From contig NZ_CP083349.1 of NCBI RefSeq assembly GCF_020035535.1, positions 620,001 to 684,000 on the forward strand: a DNA stretch of 64,000 bases, given 5' to 3'. The position numbers and the translations under genes were made by a program. This document shows, one piece after another, positions 8,552-18,425 of this stretch. Positions within the stretch are counted from its first letter, which is position 1; each line of letters starts with the position of its first letter. This DNA is from Ensifer adhaerens. Lineage in GTDB: Bacteria; Pseudomonadota; Alphaproteobacteria; Rhizobiales; Rhizobiaceae. The notes below the pieces were generated by a model. It had not been told where the DNA came from, ran no database searches, and saw nothing but the letters and a program-made list of their open reading frames with translations.

Positions 8552-9658
8552 TTACTCGGCCGGAACGCTCTTGCCGCCTTCCCACTTGTAGAGCGAGAAC
8601 GCCTGCGAGGTCAGGTCGCCGGCTTCGCCGTAGGTCAGCTTGCCGAGCACGGTGTCGATTGCTTCGCCGGACTTGATCGCGGTGGCAACCGCAGTCGCGT
8701 CTTCGGCAGAACCGGCTTTCTCGATGCCGGCCTTCAGCACCTGCACGGCGGCATAGGCGTTGAGGGTGAAGGCTTCGGCCGGGATGTTCTTCGCCTTCAG
8801 CGCTTCGACGGCCGGAGCCGACGCCGGGTTGCGGGTCGCGTCGCTGGCGTTGGTGTAGATCGTGCCGGTAGCAGCTTCGCCGCCGATCGCCCAGAACTCG
8901 GTGTTCGACAGGCCGTCGCCGCCGAAGATCTGTGCCTTCACGCCCTGGTCGTGCATCTGGCGTGCGAGCAGGCCGCCTTCCGGATGGTAGCCGCCGAAGT
9001 AGACGACGTCGACGTTCTCGGACTTGAGGCGCGTAACGATGGCGCTGAAGTCCTTGTCGCCCGGGTTCAGACCTTCATAGACGACTTCCGTGATGCCGCC
9101 TGCATTGATCGCCTTCTTGAAGCCGTCAGCAAGTCCCTTGCCGTAGGGTGCCTTGTCGTGCAGGACGGCGACCTTCTTGTCCTTGAGGTTCTTGACCACG
9201 TAGGCAGCGGCGACTTCGGCCTGCTGGTCGTCGCGGCCGCATGTGCGCAGCACGTTCCAGAGGCCACGGGTCGTGAGGTCAGGCGTCGTTGCCGTCGGCG
9301 TTACCATCAGGATGCCGTTTTCGGCGAGAATGTCGGAAGCCGCCATCGAGGTGCCCGAAAGCACCGGGCCGACGACATAGCGGATGCCTTCGCCGGCTGC
9401 CTGGTTGGCAACCGAAACGGCCTGCTTCGGGTCGCCGGCGTCGTCGAGCAGCTTCAGAACGATCTTTTCGCCGTTGATGCCGCCAGCCTTGTTGATCTCT
9501 TCAGCGGCCGTTTCCGCGCCGTTTTTCACCTGCTCGCCATAGGCCGCGACCGGGCCGGTGAGCGGCGTGATGACGCCAACGGTGATATCGGCGAAGGCGA
9601 GCGGGCCGAAGGCGACGCTGGCGGCCAGGGTCAGGCCAGTCAACATTGAAAGACGCAT
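8552..9658 (-). CDS. Branched-chain amino-acid-type ABC transporter substrate-binding protein (LivK family)
   Basis: 368-residue periplasmic type-I binding protein. The signal peptide [20 protein letters not shown] is followed by AFA/D. The mature protein starts [19 protein letters not shown] and continues with [32 protein letters not shown] and [17 protein letters not shown], all typical of LivJ/LivK. It delivers Leu/Ile/Val or related amino acids to a Liv permease. No permease or ATPase gene is adjacent, as is usual for the separately placed livK of rhizobia. A clear GGAGG lies ~8 bases before the ATG. The upstream gap of ~230 bp to the HAD gene presumably holds its promoter. Confidence 0.93.
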   Translation of the reverse strand: MRLSMLTGLTLAASVAFGPLAFADITVGVITPLTGPVAAYGEQVKNGAETAAEEINKAGGINGEKIVLKLLDDAGDPKQAVSVANQAAGEGIRYVVGPVLSGTSMAASDILAENGILMVTPTATTPDLTTRGLWNVLRTCGRDDQQAEVAAAYVVKNLKDKKVAVLHDKAPYGKGLADGFKKAINAGGITEVVYEGLNPGDKDFSAIVTRLKSENVDVVYFGGYHPEGGLLARQMHDQGVKAQIFGGDGLSNTEFWAIGGEAATGTIYTNASDATRNPASAPAVEALKAKNIPAEAFTLNAYAAVQVLKAGIEKAGSAEDATAVATAIKSGEAIDTVLGKLTYGEAGDLTSQAFSLYKWEGGKSVPAE

Positions 9659-9888
9659 AGTGTTTCCTCCTAGAAATAGCCCTGATGGGGCTTGCTTGAT
9701 ATGGCCCTCGTGCGCGGCTTTTTCGAAAACCGGGGAGATTTTCTAAGGGACACGGCGCCACTTCAATGTGTCATCGTGTCCCTCGGCGTCTAATCGGACG
9801 CCTGCCGTGGTGGCCGAAGGCTTTTTTCTCACTCCGGCCGGAAGGCAGGGGCGAAAGGGGTGGGGCCGGATGGGACCGTTGAGCGGCG

Positions 9889-10584
9889 TCAGGCCGTCAA
9901 CGATTCCGACCATTCCGAAAGCGCTGAAATCACGCCCGGCAACGCCGTCATGCGCGAGATCACGGTTTCGGCGCCGGCTTCCGTCAGCTTGTCGGCATGC
10001 GACGGGAAGGTGTGGGAGCCGCCGGTGAAGCCGACGACGCGCATGCCCGCGGCGCGCGCGCCATGGATGCCATGCACCGAGTCTTCGATAACGAGTACCC
10101 GCGATGGGTCCACGCCCATCTGCTTGGCGCCATGCAGGAAGATGTCCGGCTTCGGCTTGACGCGATCGGGGCCGAGGTCGCGCGCCGAGTAGATGCGCGG
10201 GCCGAAATGGTCCTTGATGCCGACCTTGCCGAGCATCATCGCCAGGCGCGCCGAGGTGGAGTTGGAGCAGATGCAATGGGGCAGCGTCAGCTGCAGCAGC
10301 ATCGGCTTGACGCCGTCGATGATCTTGACATCGCGTTCCAGGCGCTGGTCGAGGATGGTGTCGACCTTGCCGATCAGCGATGCGGAAAGCGGAATGCTCG
10401 CCTCCCTCTCGATCTCGAGCAGCGTGTTGTGCCAGGTCATGCCGGCAAAGCGCTCGGCCATTTCTTCGACGCTGATCGGGTAACCCGCTTCGGTCAGCAG
10501 TGCCGCTTCGACTTCCGAGGCGATGATTTCGGAATCGACGAGAACGCCGTCGCAATCAAAAATGATGAGATCGATACCGGTCAT
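9889..10584 (-). CDS. HAD-superfamily hydrolase, subfamily IA
   Basis: 231-residue HAD phosphatase. Motif I is DLIIFDCDGVLVDSE at the N-terminus (Asp nucleophile and general acid), motif II is ICSNST near residue 100, the motif III lysine is in RVKPKPDIF, and motif IV is VIEDSVHGIHGA. The helical cap between I and II marks subfamily IA, as in beta-phosphoglucomutase and phosphoglycolate phosphatase. The substrate cannot be assigned. The ATG at 10584 is chosen because motif I should lie within the first ~15 residues; the open frame upstream is Pro/Arg-rich and unlike a protein. Confidence 0.88.
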   Translation of the reverse strand: MTGIDLIIFDCDGVLVDSEIIASEVEAALLTEAGYPISVEEMAERFAGMTWHNTLLEIEREASIPLSASLIGKVDTILDQRLERDVKIIDGVKPMLLQLTLPHCICSNSTSARLAMMLGKVGIKDHFGPRIYSARDLGPDRVKPKPDIFLHGAKQMGVDPSRVLVIEDSVHGIHGARAAGMRVVGFTGGSHTFPSHADKLTEAGAETVISRMTALPGVISALSEWSESLTA

Positions 10585-10762
10585 TTGGAACAGTTCCCTG
10601 GGAGGAGAAGGCGCCGCAGGCGGGGGAGAATGGCTCGCGCGGCGCGGGGCTTCGTACGGCAGAGCTTTATACGATGGCAGCCGAAAGCTCAACCTTTGGA
10701 AATCATCGAAACCGCTGCTGCGCTTGCTCGACAGTATTGTTTCGCGGCTCTATCTGTAGGCG

Positions 10763-11431
10763 ATGGAAAAGCAACAGGACGACACACTTGCAAGTCGCAT
10801 CAGCAGGGCACTCGCCGAGAGGATTATCTCCGGCATATTGATGCCCGGCGAGCGCTTGCGGCAGGATCACATCGCCGAGGAATTCGGTGCGAGCCACGTC
10901 CCCGTTCGCGAAGCCTTTCGGCGGCTGGAGGCCCAGGGGCTTGCCGTCAGCGAACCGCGCCGTGGCGTCCGTGTCGCGTCCTTCGATCTCAAGGAGGTGA
11001 GGGAGGTCGCGGAGATGCGCGCCGTTCTCGAGGTGCTGGCGCTTCGCCATGCGATCCCGCATCTGACGCCGGCGATCCTCGACCGGGCGGAGACCGCCAC
11101 CATGGCGGCAGACACTTCGCGCGACGTGCGCTCCTGGGAAGCGGCAAACCGCACCTTCCACCGTCTGATCCTGCAGCCCTGCGGCATGCCGCGGCTGCTT
11201 GCCGCCATCGACGATCTGCATGCCGCAAGCGCCCGTTTTCTCTTCTCCGCCTGGCGCACGAGCTGGGAAGCGCGCACCGACCATGACCATCGCGCAATTC
11301 TTGCGGCTCTGCGCGAAGGCCGTGGCGACGAGGCTGCAAAGATCCTCGAGCGGCATGTGGGCTGGATCGGCAAGACGCCGGTGAGAACAGCCGCCGGCGA
11401 AACGCGCGAGGCGTTTTCGATCGTCGGCTAG
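10763..11431 (+). CDS. GntR family transcriptional regulator (FadR/FCD subfamily)
   Basis: 222-residue regulator. The N-terminal winged helix-turn-helix spans residues ~8-75 (AERIISGILMPGERL, then HVPVREAFRRLEAQGLAV, the GntR signature). The C-terminal all-helical FCD ligand domain has the metal-binding pattern E/D..H..H (NRTFHRLI, DHDHRAILAAL, LERHVGWIG). Such proteins usually sense small organic acids. It is divergent from the HAD hydrolase gene with ~180 bp between, so that gene is a possible target. No effector can be named. Confidence 0.9.
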   Translation: MEKQQDDTLASRISRALAERIISGILMPGERLRQDHIAEEFGASHVPVREAFRRLEAQGLAVSEPRRGVRVASFDLKEVREVAEMRAVLEVLALRHAIPHLTPAILDRAETATMAADTSRDVRSWEAANRTFHRLILQPCGMPRLLAAIDDLHAASARFLFSAWRTSWEARTDHDHRAILAALREGRGDEAAKILERHVGWIGKTPVRTAAGETREAFSIVG

Positions 11432-11499
11432 AGCAAATGCGGGAAAGATGCGTCGCGGTTTTCCGTGCGGATTTGCGCCGATTGAGGCACATCGCTTGG

Positions 11500-12180
11500 C
11501 TATTGCGGAAACAGTTCGGAGAAGGCCTTCTCACCGCTGGAGGTAAAGCGGATGGCGCGGCTGTCGGCCTCCCGCTTCGCCCAACCCTTGTCGATGAAGA
11601 GCGTCAGCAGCGCCTCACCGAGCGAGCCGGCGAGGTGCGTCCGTCGCTCGCTCCAGTCGAGGCAGGTGCGGCAGATCGGGCGACGCGATTTCTTCAGTGC
11701 CGAATAGTCGATGCCCAGCGCCTCGATCCGAACTTGGCCGGCCGGGGTTAGTGCTAGGTCGTCGCCGTTGATCTCGATCTGCTTTTCGGCGATCAGGCTG
11801 TCATACATGCGCACGCCATAGTCGCCGGCAAGATGGTTGTAGCAGACGCGCGCCTTCCGGAGCGCCGGATCTTTAGGGCCCGGGCGGTGACGGTTCATGC
11901 CGCGGCTGGCGGCAAAGCCCATCAGGTTCTCGAGCATCAGGCCGACTTCGTCCTCTGCGAGTTGAAAATAGCGATGCCGACCCTGCTTGCGCTGTGTCAG
12001 CAGGCCGCCGGCCTCAAGCTTGGCAAGGTGGGAACTGGCGGTCTGAAGCGTTATCCCGGCATGGGTGGCAAGCTCGGTTGCCGTAAGCGCGCGACCGCCC
12101 ATCAGCACCGTCAGCATGTTGGCACGGGCTGGATCGCCGATCAGCGATCCGATGAGGGCGATGTCGGGGCCTTCCTTCAT
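11500..12180 (-). CDS. ArsR-type winged-helix transcriptional regulator with C-terminal extension
   Basis: 226 residues, about twice a minimal ArsR repressor. The N-terminal winged helix (residues ~5-85) shows DPARANMLTVLMGGRALTA and ITLQTASSHLAKLEAGGL, the ArsR recognition helix. The C-terminal half includes RRPICRTCLDWSERRTHLAG with a CxxC. It is divergent from the NIPSNAP/ABM pair, and an inverted repeat directly before its start codon (12182-12199) is a likely operator for both directions. The ligand is unknown; the CxxC could respond to metal or redox state, which is inference. Confidence 0.86.
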   Translation of the reverse strand: MKEGPDIALIGSLIGDPARANMLTVLMGGRALTATELATHAGITLQTASSHLAKLEAGGLLTQRKQGRHRYFQLAEDEVGLMLENLMGFAASRGMNRHRPGPKDPALRKARVCYNHLAGDYGVRMYDSLIAEKQIEINGDDLALTPAGQVRIEALGIDYSALKKSRRPICRTCLDWSERRTHLAGSLGEALLTLFIDKGWAKREADSRAIRFTSSGEKAFSELFPQ

Positions 12181-12181
12181 A

Positions 12182-12199
12182 CTTCGATCGTAGTCGAAG
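12182..12199. promoter_or_regulatory. Candidate operator between the ArsR-type gene and the NIPSNAP/ABM pair
   Basis: CTTCGA (12182-12187) and TCGAAG (12194-12199) are perfect complements separated by 6 bases, starting 2 bases upstream of the regulator's ATG. This position suits autorepression and control of the divergent pair starting at 12274. Confidence 0.5.
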
Positions 12200-12273
12200 C
12201 ATTCCCGTCGGACAAGCAGGCATAGTCATCCCATCAAAAGCCGGGCGCCGTGCCGGGCCACAAGGAGACGACG

Positions 12274-12594
12274 ATGATCACCTGCTTCATCCGCTACGAA
12301 ATCGATCCCTTCAAAAGAGAAGAGTTCGCCGCCTATTCTCGCAATTGGGGCGAGGCGATCCCGCGCTGCGGTGCCGATCTCATCGGCTATTTCGGACCGC
12401 ACGAGGGTTCGGCGACGACGGCTTATGGAGTCTACAACATCGAGAATCTCACGGCCTACGAGGCCTATCGCGCCCGGCTTGCTGCCGATCCGCTCGGCCG
12501 CGAGAATTATGCCTTCGCCCGCCGCGAACGGTTTATCCTGAGGGAGGACCGGATTTTCCTGAAGAACGTGTCCGCCCCCGTTGGAGGTAAGTGA
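12274..12594 (+). CDS. NIPSNAP family protein
   Basis: 106-residue protein of the dimeric alpha+beta barrel (ferredoxin-like) fold, NIPSNAP family. It starts MITCFIRYEIDPFKREEFAAY, with ...YGVYNIENLTAYEAYRARL in the middle and FARRERFILREDRIFL at the end. The ATG at 12274 has AAGGAG 6 bases upstream; an upstream ATG has no such site. The function of bacterial NIPSNAP proteins is largely unknown. It is followed 3 bases later by an ABM-domain gene of the same fold and faces an ArsR-type regulator, so the three form a small regulated module. Confidence 0.88.
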   Translation: MITCFIRYEIDPFKREEFAAYSRNWGEAIPRCGADLIGYFGPHEGSATTAYGVYNIENLTAYEAYRARLAADPLGRENYAFARRERFILREDRIFLKNVSAPVGGK

Positions 12595-12597
12595 AAC

Positions 12598-12945
12598 ATG
12601 ATTGCCGTCATCTTCGAAGTCCTACCCGCCGAGGGCCGGCGCGACACCTATCTCGGCATCGCCGCCGATCTGCGCCCGCTGCTCGACGACATCGATGGTT
12701 TCATCTCGATCGAGCGGTTCCAGAGTCTCTCCAATCCCGACAAGGTCCTGTCCCTATCCTTCTGGCGCGACGAGGCGGCAGTGAAGGCCTGGCGCAACGG
12801 TAGCGAACACCGTGCCGCCCAGGATGCGGGACGCCATGGCGTCTTTGCCGACTATCGGCTGCGCATCGCCTCCGTCATTCGTGATTACGGGCTGAACGAG
12901 CGCCACGAAGCGCCGGCCGACAGCCGCGCCTTTCACGACGCCTAG
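12598..12945 (+). CDS. Antibiotic biosynthesis monooxygenase (ABM) domain protein
   Basis: 115-residue ABM-fold protein: MIAVIFEVLPAEGRRDTYL, then DIDGFISIERFQSLSNPDKVLSLSFWRDEAAVKAWR, the usual ABM core with the conserved Trp. ABM proteins include quinol and heme-degrading monooxygenases, but many have no known substrate. It is separated from the NIPSNAP gene by 3 bases and almost certainly co-transcribed with it. The C-terminal tail (residues ~100-115) is extra to the domain. Confidence 0.88.
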   Translation: MIAVIFEVLPAEGRRDTYLGIAADLRPLLDDIDGFISIERFQSLSNPDKVLSLSFWRDEAAVKAWRNGSEHRAAQDAGRHGVFADYRLRIASVIRDYGLNERHEAPADSRAFHDA

Positions 12946-12946
12946 T

Positions 12947-13037
12947 GAATCTCTGAGATCAGATATCGCTAACATAGCGTGACTACGCACTTTTTCGGAA
13001 CGGCCTTCAGGCTTTGGTAACCATCTTCGGTAACCAT
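12947..13037 (+). promoter_or_regulatory. ccrM upstream region with a GANTC site and a repeated GGTAACCAT
   Basis: A GAATC (a GANTC methylation site) lies at 12947-12951. Two identical 9-mers, GGTAACCAT, lie at 13016-13024 and 13029-13037, starting 13 bases apart and ~45-65 bp before the ATG of ccrM. AACCAT-containing half-sites resemble the TTAACCAT element bound by CtrA in alphaproteobacteria. The spacing GTAA-N9-GTAA differs from the classical TTAA-N7-TTAA, so CtrA control is only suggested. Confidence 0.4.
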
Positions 13038-13048
13038 AAGCTCCATGA

Positions 13049-14212
<1,164 letters not shown>

Positions 14213-14290
14213 TCAACCAGTTCCGCCAGATCCTTCGAAAAGCGCTCTAACCGGTTTTTGTACCTTCAGTCCCGGAAGGAGAGCTCTAAA

Positions 14291-14326
14291 TGCCCGGAAT
14301 CCTCGACGTGAGGGTTCCGGGCATTT
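14291..14326 (+). terminator. Hairpin terminator downstream of ccrM
   Basis: GCCCGGAATCCTC (14292-14304) pairs, with one G-T, with GAGGGTTCCGGGC (14310-14322). It is followed by ATTTGT, a weak T-tract. Confidence 0.65.
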
Positions 14327-14458
14327 GTATGTTGTCGGTCTTCTTGCCGGAACGGCTGACAAGGAGAGGCAAAGAAGCGGCACCTGATTGCCAATTCTTG
14401 CGTCGGGAAATAGGGTTCGACGTAACCAGTCTTCACCCGAACAAGGGTTGCCATCCGC

Positions 14459-14860
14459 ATGACCTCGCCCGGTCGACTCCAGCGCGCCAAGCAATGGGCA
14501 CGTCAAATCAAACGCGACGTCGTCGCACTCTGGTTCGCCGCACGAGATCCTCGAACGCCGATTTCGGCGAAATTTGTTGCAGGCGCGGTGGCGGCCTACG
14601 CGCTGTCGCCGGTGGACTTGATCCCCGACTTCATTCCGATACTCGGCTACCTTGATGATCTGATCCTCGTTCCGCTCGGCATCCTTCTGGCGGTGCGTCT
14701 CGTGCCGCCGGCGCTCATGGATGAATTCCGGCAACGGGCGACGGCACAGGAGGGGCGCCCCTCCAGCCGAGGCGGCTTTGTTGCGATCCTGAGTATCTGG
14801 TTTGTGGTCGCAGCCGTTGCGGCCTGGGTGGCCTGGGGCTACCTCTCGGCCAAGCAATGA
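14459..14860 (+). CDS. YkvA family membrane protein (DUF1232)
   Basis: 133 residues. The DUF1232 core is clear: AVAAYALSPVDLIPDFIPILGYLDDLILVPLGILLAVRL (residues ~45-85), in which SPVDLIPD is diagnostic. A second membrane helix (FVAILSIWFVVAAVAAWVAWGY) lies at the C-terminus. The function is not known. It stands alone between ccrM and a convergent gene. The start at 14459 is preferred because the basic, hydrophilic N-terminus fits; the ribosome site is weak. Confidence 0.87.
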   Translation: MTSPGRLQRAKQWARQIKRDVVALWFAARDPRTPISAKFVAGAVAAYALSPVDLIPDFIPILGYLDDLILVPLGILLAVRLVPPALMDEFRQRATAQEGRPSSRGGFVAILSIWFVVAAVAAWVAWGYLSAKQ

Positions 14861-14909
14861 AGAGGCTTCGCGGCGATCGGTGCCGCCGCGAAGCGTTGGC
14901 ACAGTGCCT

Positions 14910-15830
14910 TTAGAGGTCCGACGCTCCCTGTGGGCGCAAATGGTAGAGAACACGGGCACCCTTGTCTTCGAAGCCGCACGCTGCGAGCGCCGGCACAAGC
15001 GGTCCCAGTTCGTCGGGCTCCGCCTCGATCGTGACGATCCCGATCCGCGGATGCGTGACACGGATGCGCTCCAGCAATGCGGCAATGAGCGCGGTCAAGC
15101 CCTTCGTGGTTGCCTGATGCCGGGTAATCACGAGCATCATCTCATCGCCGCCGGCAAAGGCGAAGGCTTCGCCTGTAATGCATCCCTGTTCTTCCAGTAC
15201 CTGAGTCAGCCCGTGACCTTCGCGTTGAGCAAGCTCCTCGGTAACCGTGGTCGTGTCCCAGGTCGTGGTGCAGCTCTCCTCGCTGCAACGCGTGACCTTG
15301 GCTTTGGTGAAGAAATCAGCGTATCGGCCTAGAACCTCGTCAGCCAGTGGTGTGCGGATGGCCGATGTTCCGGCGAGCGGAAAATCTGAGGTGACTGGCC
15401 AAGCTTCACGCGGCGCCTGCCATACCCTGAACAGTTCTCGATGCGCGACGGCTCCGGTTTCTCCGGCAAGCTGTTCATGGAATTCGCCTATGCGCGAAGG
15501 CCACACAACCCCGTCGGGGCGGACCTCCTTGGCAGCGGCGTGCAGCAGCCGGGAGAGCACATGGATGTCGTCTTGGTCGGCGTGGAACGTGACGGCCGCG
15601 CCTGGCAGTGAGGTCGTCTCGTCCGTGTCGCGTTCGCGATAAAAGCCAGCCCAGCCGACGATTCGTTCGTCCTTGCGAGCGACAACGGTCCGGCTCTCGG
15701 AAAGGTGTTCCCTGAACTCGTCCAGAGTCACCTCTTCGCGATATCCCGCATCGGTGGTCGCGTAGATTTCCGCGACCATGGCGTCCTTGGCCTCACCGTC
15801 CCGTATCACACACAATTCTAAACTATCCAT
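14910..15830 (-). CDS. Putative tandem GNAT-fold protein
   Basis: 306 residues. The N-terminal half (TVVARKDERIVGWAGFYRER, then LSRLLHAAAKEV) and the C-terminal half (EAFAFAGGDEMMLVIT, then TTKGLTALIAALLERIR and PLVPALAACGFEDKG) each resemble a GNAT acetyltransferase with the usual strand/helix order. This suggests a two-domain arrangement. Neither half has a textbook acetyl-CoA loop, so enzymatic activity is unproven. GGGAG lies ~8 bases before the ATG. It is convergent with the YkvA gene. Confidence 0.6.
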   Translation of the reverse strand: MDSLELCVIRDGEAKDAMVAEIYATTDAGYREEVTLDEFREHLSESRTVVARKDERIVGWAGFYRERDTDETTSLPGAAVTFHADQDDIHVLSRLLHAAAKEVRPDGVVWPSRIGEFHEQLAGETGAVAHRELFRVWQAPREAWPVTSDFPLAGTSAIRTPLADEVLGRYADFFTKAKVTRCSEESCTTTWDTTTVTEELAQREGHGLTQVLEEQGCITGEAFAFAGGDEMMLVITRHQATTKGLTALIAALLERIRVTHPRIGIVTIEAEPDELGPLVPALAACGFEDKGARVLYHLRPQGASDL

Positions 15831-15921
15831 ACATCACTCCCTCGGATCACAATCTCAGGTAGTGATGATGAATCGTGGCGAAAATCGTGCTGTCGGGGGC
15901 GGCCAAGAGCGAAATTTCGGC

Positions 15922-16539
15922 CTACGGATGGACGCCGTAGGCGGCGAGGTCGGACTTCAATTTTTCCGGGTCGACGAAGTGCACCGCATGCCAGCCGGCC
16001 ATCCGCGCAGCCTCGACATTGGGCATGCTGTCGTCGATGAAGAGCGTCGCCGACGGGGTCAGGCCGAAGTTACGCGTATGGGTTTGGTAGATGGCGATAT
16101 CGGGCTTGATGAGCTTGACGTCGCCCGAAACGGTCACCCCGCGCGGCAGCGTCAGGAAGGGATAGAGCACCTGCGCTTCGCGGAAGGTGTCGGAGGCGAA
16201 GTTCGTCAGCATCGTCACGTCGCGCCCTTCGGCGATCAGCCGTTCCAGCAGCGCAACCGTTTCGACATAGGCGTGCGGCACCATCTCCTGCCAATGCTTG
16301 CGGAAGGCACGAATCTGCACCTCGCGCTCGGGAAAATCCTTGATCAGCAGCGCTTCGGCTTCTTCCCAGGAGCGGCCGCGGTCCTGCTCGATGTTCCAGT
16401 CATGGGTGCAGACATTGGCGAAGAACCATTCGCGCTCGGCCTCGTCCGGGATGATGCGGCTATAGGGCAGGTTGGGGTCATAGTGGATCAGCACCTTACC
16501 GATGTCGAAGACGATGTGGCGGATGTCGATGCTGCTCAT
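15922..16539 (-). CDS. HAD-IA family hydrolase
   Basis: 205-residue HAD phosphatase. Motif I is IRHIVFDIGKVLIHYDP, in which the second Asp is replaced by Gly (DIG), as in the YihX/haloacid-dehalogenase-like group. Motif II is VTMLTNFASD (the motif is usually LTNWS/LTNF), the motif III lysine is in VKLIKPD, and motif IV is ATLFIDDSMPNVEAARMAGW. YihX-type enzymes dephosphorylate sugar phosphates such as glucose-1-phosphate; the substrate here is unknown. The ATG at 16539 is chosen because motif I follows within 10 residues. It lies 83 bp downstream of mutY on the same strand. Confidence 0.88.
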   Translation of the reverse strand: MSSIDIRHIVFDIGKVLIHYDPNLPYSRIIPDEAEREWFFANVCTHDWNIEQDRGRSWEEAEALLIKDFPEREVQIRAFRKHWQEMVPHAYVETVALLERLIAEGRDVTMLTNFASDTFREAQVLYPFLTLPRGVTVSGDVKLIKPDIAIYQTHTRNFGLTPSATLFIDDSMPNVEAARMAGWHAVHFVDPEKLKSDLAAYGVHP

Positions 16540-16622
16540 GGACGTATTCCTTGCTTGGTCTTTTAGATCAGGAGTTGGGCCGGATGCGGGCGGAAAACCG
16601 CGCTTTCTTTTCTCATGCCGCT

Positions 16623-17711
16623 CTAGCGCTCGGTCTTGAAGGCATGCGGGATCGCCTGGGCGATTGCCTTCTTCATGACGGTTGGCAGCGCCTGGGCCTT
16701 CAGCGAGTGAACCGGTTCCCACCAGCCGTTGCCCTCCGTTCCGGCGCGCGCGACTTTGGCGCGATAGACCGAGAGACGCAACTCAAAATGCGTGAAGACG
16801 TGGCTGATGGTGCCGCAGTCTTCCCAGGAGGCGGCAAAGGGTTGGGAGGCGAGCGTGGTGTCGCCATCCTGTCGCGATGTCCAGTCGGTTCCGGGCACTT
16901 CTGTCATGCCGCCAAGCAGGCCGGTTTCGATCCTTTTTCGCAGATAGACGGCATTGTCGGCATCGATCGCGACGAAGGCGGCGCCGCGCCGAAGTGGCTT
17001 GTCTTTCTTCTGCGCCTTGCGCGGAAAGGTTTCGGGATCGGCAACGACCAGCGCGCGACAGTGCGCGCGGAAAGGACAGAGCGAGCAGGCAGGCCGCTTC
17101 GGCGTGCAGATCGTCGCGCCGAGGTCCATCATCGCCTGGGCGAAATCTCCTGGACGATCGTCAGGCGTGAGGATGGCGACACGCGCCCGCATCTCGGGCT
17201 TCGCTGCGGGCAGGGGCGTTTCGATCGCATAGAGGCGCGAGATCACCCGCTCGACATTGCCGTCAAGCACGGCACTATTGCGGTTGAAGGCGATCGCTGC
17301 GATCGCAGCCGCGGTGTAGTCGCCGATGCCGGGAAGGGATTTCAACCCGTCTTCCGTGTCGGGAAACCGACCCCCGTGATCCCTGGCGATAACCTCGGCA
17401 CATTTCTTCAGGTTGCGGGCGCGGGCATAGTAGCCGAGCCCGGCCCAGGCCTTCATCACGTCCTCATTGTCCGCGCGCGCCAGGTCCTCGACGGTCGGCC
17501 ACAGTGACAGGAACTTCACGAAATAGGCCTTGACCGCTTGCACCGTCGTCTGCTGCAGCATGACCTCAGACAGCCAGACGTGGTAGGGATCGGCAACGAT
17601 ACCTTGGCTGGCCATAGGTGGAGAGACACGCCAGGGCAGGTCGCGGTGGTGCCTGTCGTACCATTCCAAAAGCAGGGGAGCGGCGTCGGCCGCCGGGATT
17701 GTATCGTGCAT
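16623..17711 (-). CDS. mutY: A/G-specific adenine glycosylase
   Basis: 362-residue base-excision enzyme removing adenine opposite 8-oxoguanine. It has the MutY start DLPWR, VMLQQTTVQAV, helix-hairpin-helix LPGIGDYTAAAI and the catalytic-Asp region VLDGNVERV. The iron-sulfur cluster ligands sit in CTPKRPACSLCPFRAHC (C-x6-C-x2-C-x5-C). The C-terminal NUDIX-like 8-oxoG recognition domain ends in a Lys/Arg-rich tail. It is divergent from dciA with ~90 bp between, the order known in other rhizobia. Confidence 0.95.
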   Translation of the reverse strand: MHDTIPAADAAPLLLEWYDRHHRDLPWRVSPPMASQGIVADPYHVWLSEVMLQQTTVQAVKAYFVKFLSLWPTVEDLARADNEDVMKAWAGLGYYARARNLKKCAEVIARDHGGRFPDTEDGLKSLPGIGDYTAAAIAAIAFNRNSAVLDGNVERVISRLYAIETPLPAAKPEMRARVAILTPDDRPGDFAQAMMDLGATICTPKRPACSLCPFRAHCRALVVADPETFPRKAQKKDKPLRRGAAFVAIDADNAVYLRKRIETGLLGGMTEVPGTDWTSRQDGDTTLASQPFAASWEDCGTISHVFTHFELRLSVYRAKVARAGTEGNGWWEPVHSLKAQALPTVMKKAIAQAIPHAFKTER

Positions 17712-17804
17712 GATTTGCCGGGAGTTCTGTTTCCGGCCTATACTTGGCGAAGCGGAGCCGCGGCATCAAGGCTCAATCGACGTTGCATACAGAAAGTCGC
17801 ATTC

Positions 17805-18311
17805 GTGAGTGAGCAGAAGCCCCGCAAGGGTGTCGTCCAGATCAGTGAGGTCGCCAACGGCCTGATCGACCCGGTGCTCGCCAAGCGGGCTGGCATCAAC
17901 ACCATGTTGCTCGGCTCGTGGGACGAAATCGCCGGCGAAGACTTCTCCGATTGCACGCGGCCCGAGAAGATCGCCTGGCCGCGACGTGTCTCGGAAATCG
18001 CAGGGGAGGGTGGCTACCAGCCGGGCGTGCTGACCGTCGCGTGCGAAGGCGCGCGTGCGCTTTTCCTGACCCATGCTCAGGGAGAACTCATCCAGCGCAT
18101 CAACGGCTTCTTCGGCTTCTATGCCATCGGGCAACTGCGTATCGTCCAGAAACCCGTCTCGGTACAGCCGAAACACCGCGGCAAGCCGAAGCAGCTTTCG
18201 GGCGAGCCCGCGCGTCGGCTGGAGGCGATGGTGGAGGGTATCGAGAGCGAAGAACTGAAGGCAGCTTTACGCCGCCTCGGGACGGCCGTTCTGGCGCCGC
18301 GTCGGCGATAG
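17805..18311 (+). CDS. dciA: DciA family protein (DUF721), predicted DnaB helicase operator
   Basis: 168 residues. The DUF721/DciA domain is visible: LGSWDEIAGEDFSDCTRPEKIAWPRR, then GVLTVACEGARALFLTHAQGELIQRINGFFG. DciA proteins load or assist DnaB in bacteria lacking DnaC/DnaI (established for the family). The likely start is the GTG at 17805 (MSEQKPRKGVVQISEV), since the open frame further upstream overlaps the mutY promoter and looks non-coding. The basic C-terminal tail (APRRR) is typical. It is probably transcribed with dsbA and smc downstream. Confidence 0.82.
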   Translation: MSEQKPRKGVVQISEVANGLIDPVLAKRAGINTMLLGSWDEIAGEDFSDCTRPEKIAWPRRVSEIAGEGGYQPGVLTVACEGARALFLTHAQGELIQRINGFFGFYAIGQLRIVQKPVSVQPKHRGKPKQLSGEPARRLEAMVEGIESEELKAALRRLGTAVLAPRRR

Positions 18312-18425
18312 GGCCATCAGCCGGTCACAATTCTTTGAATTCTGTTGACGCCCGGCCACTTGCCGCCCTGCGCGCGGCAAGATATCGAATCCGCACCACA
18401 ATTCCCTCCGAACACGGGTCAAATC

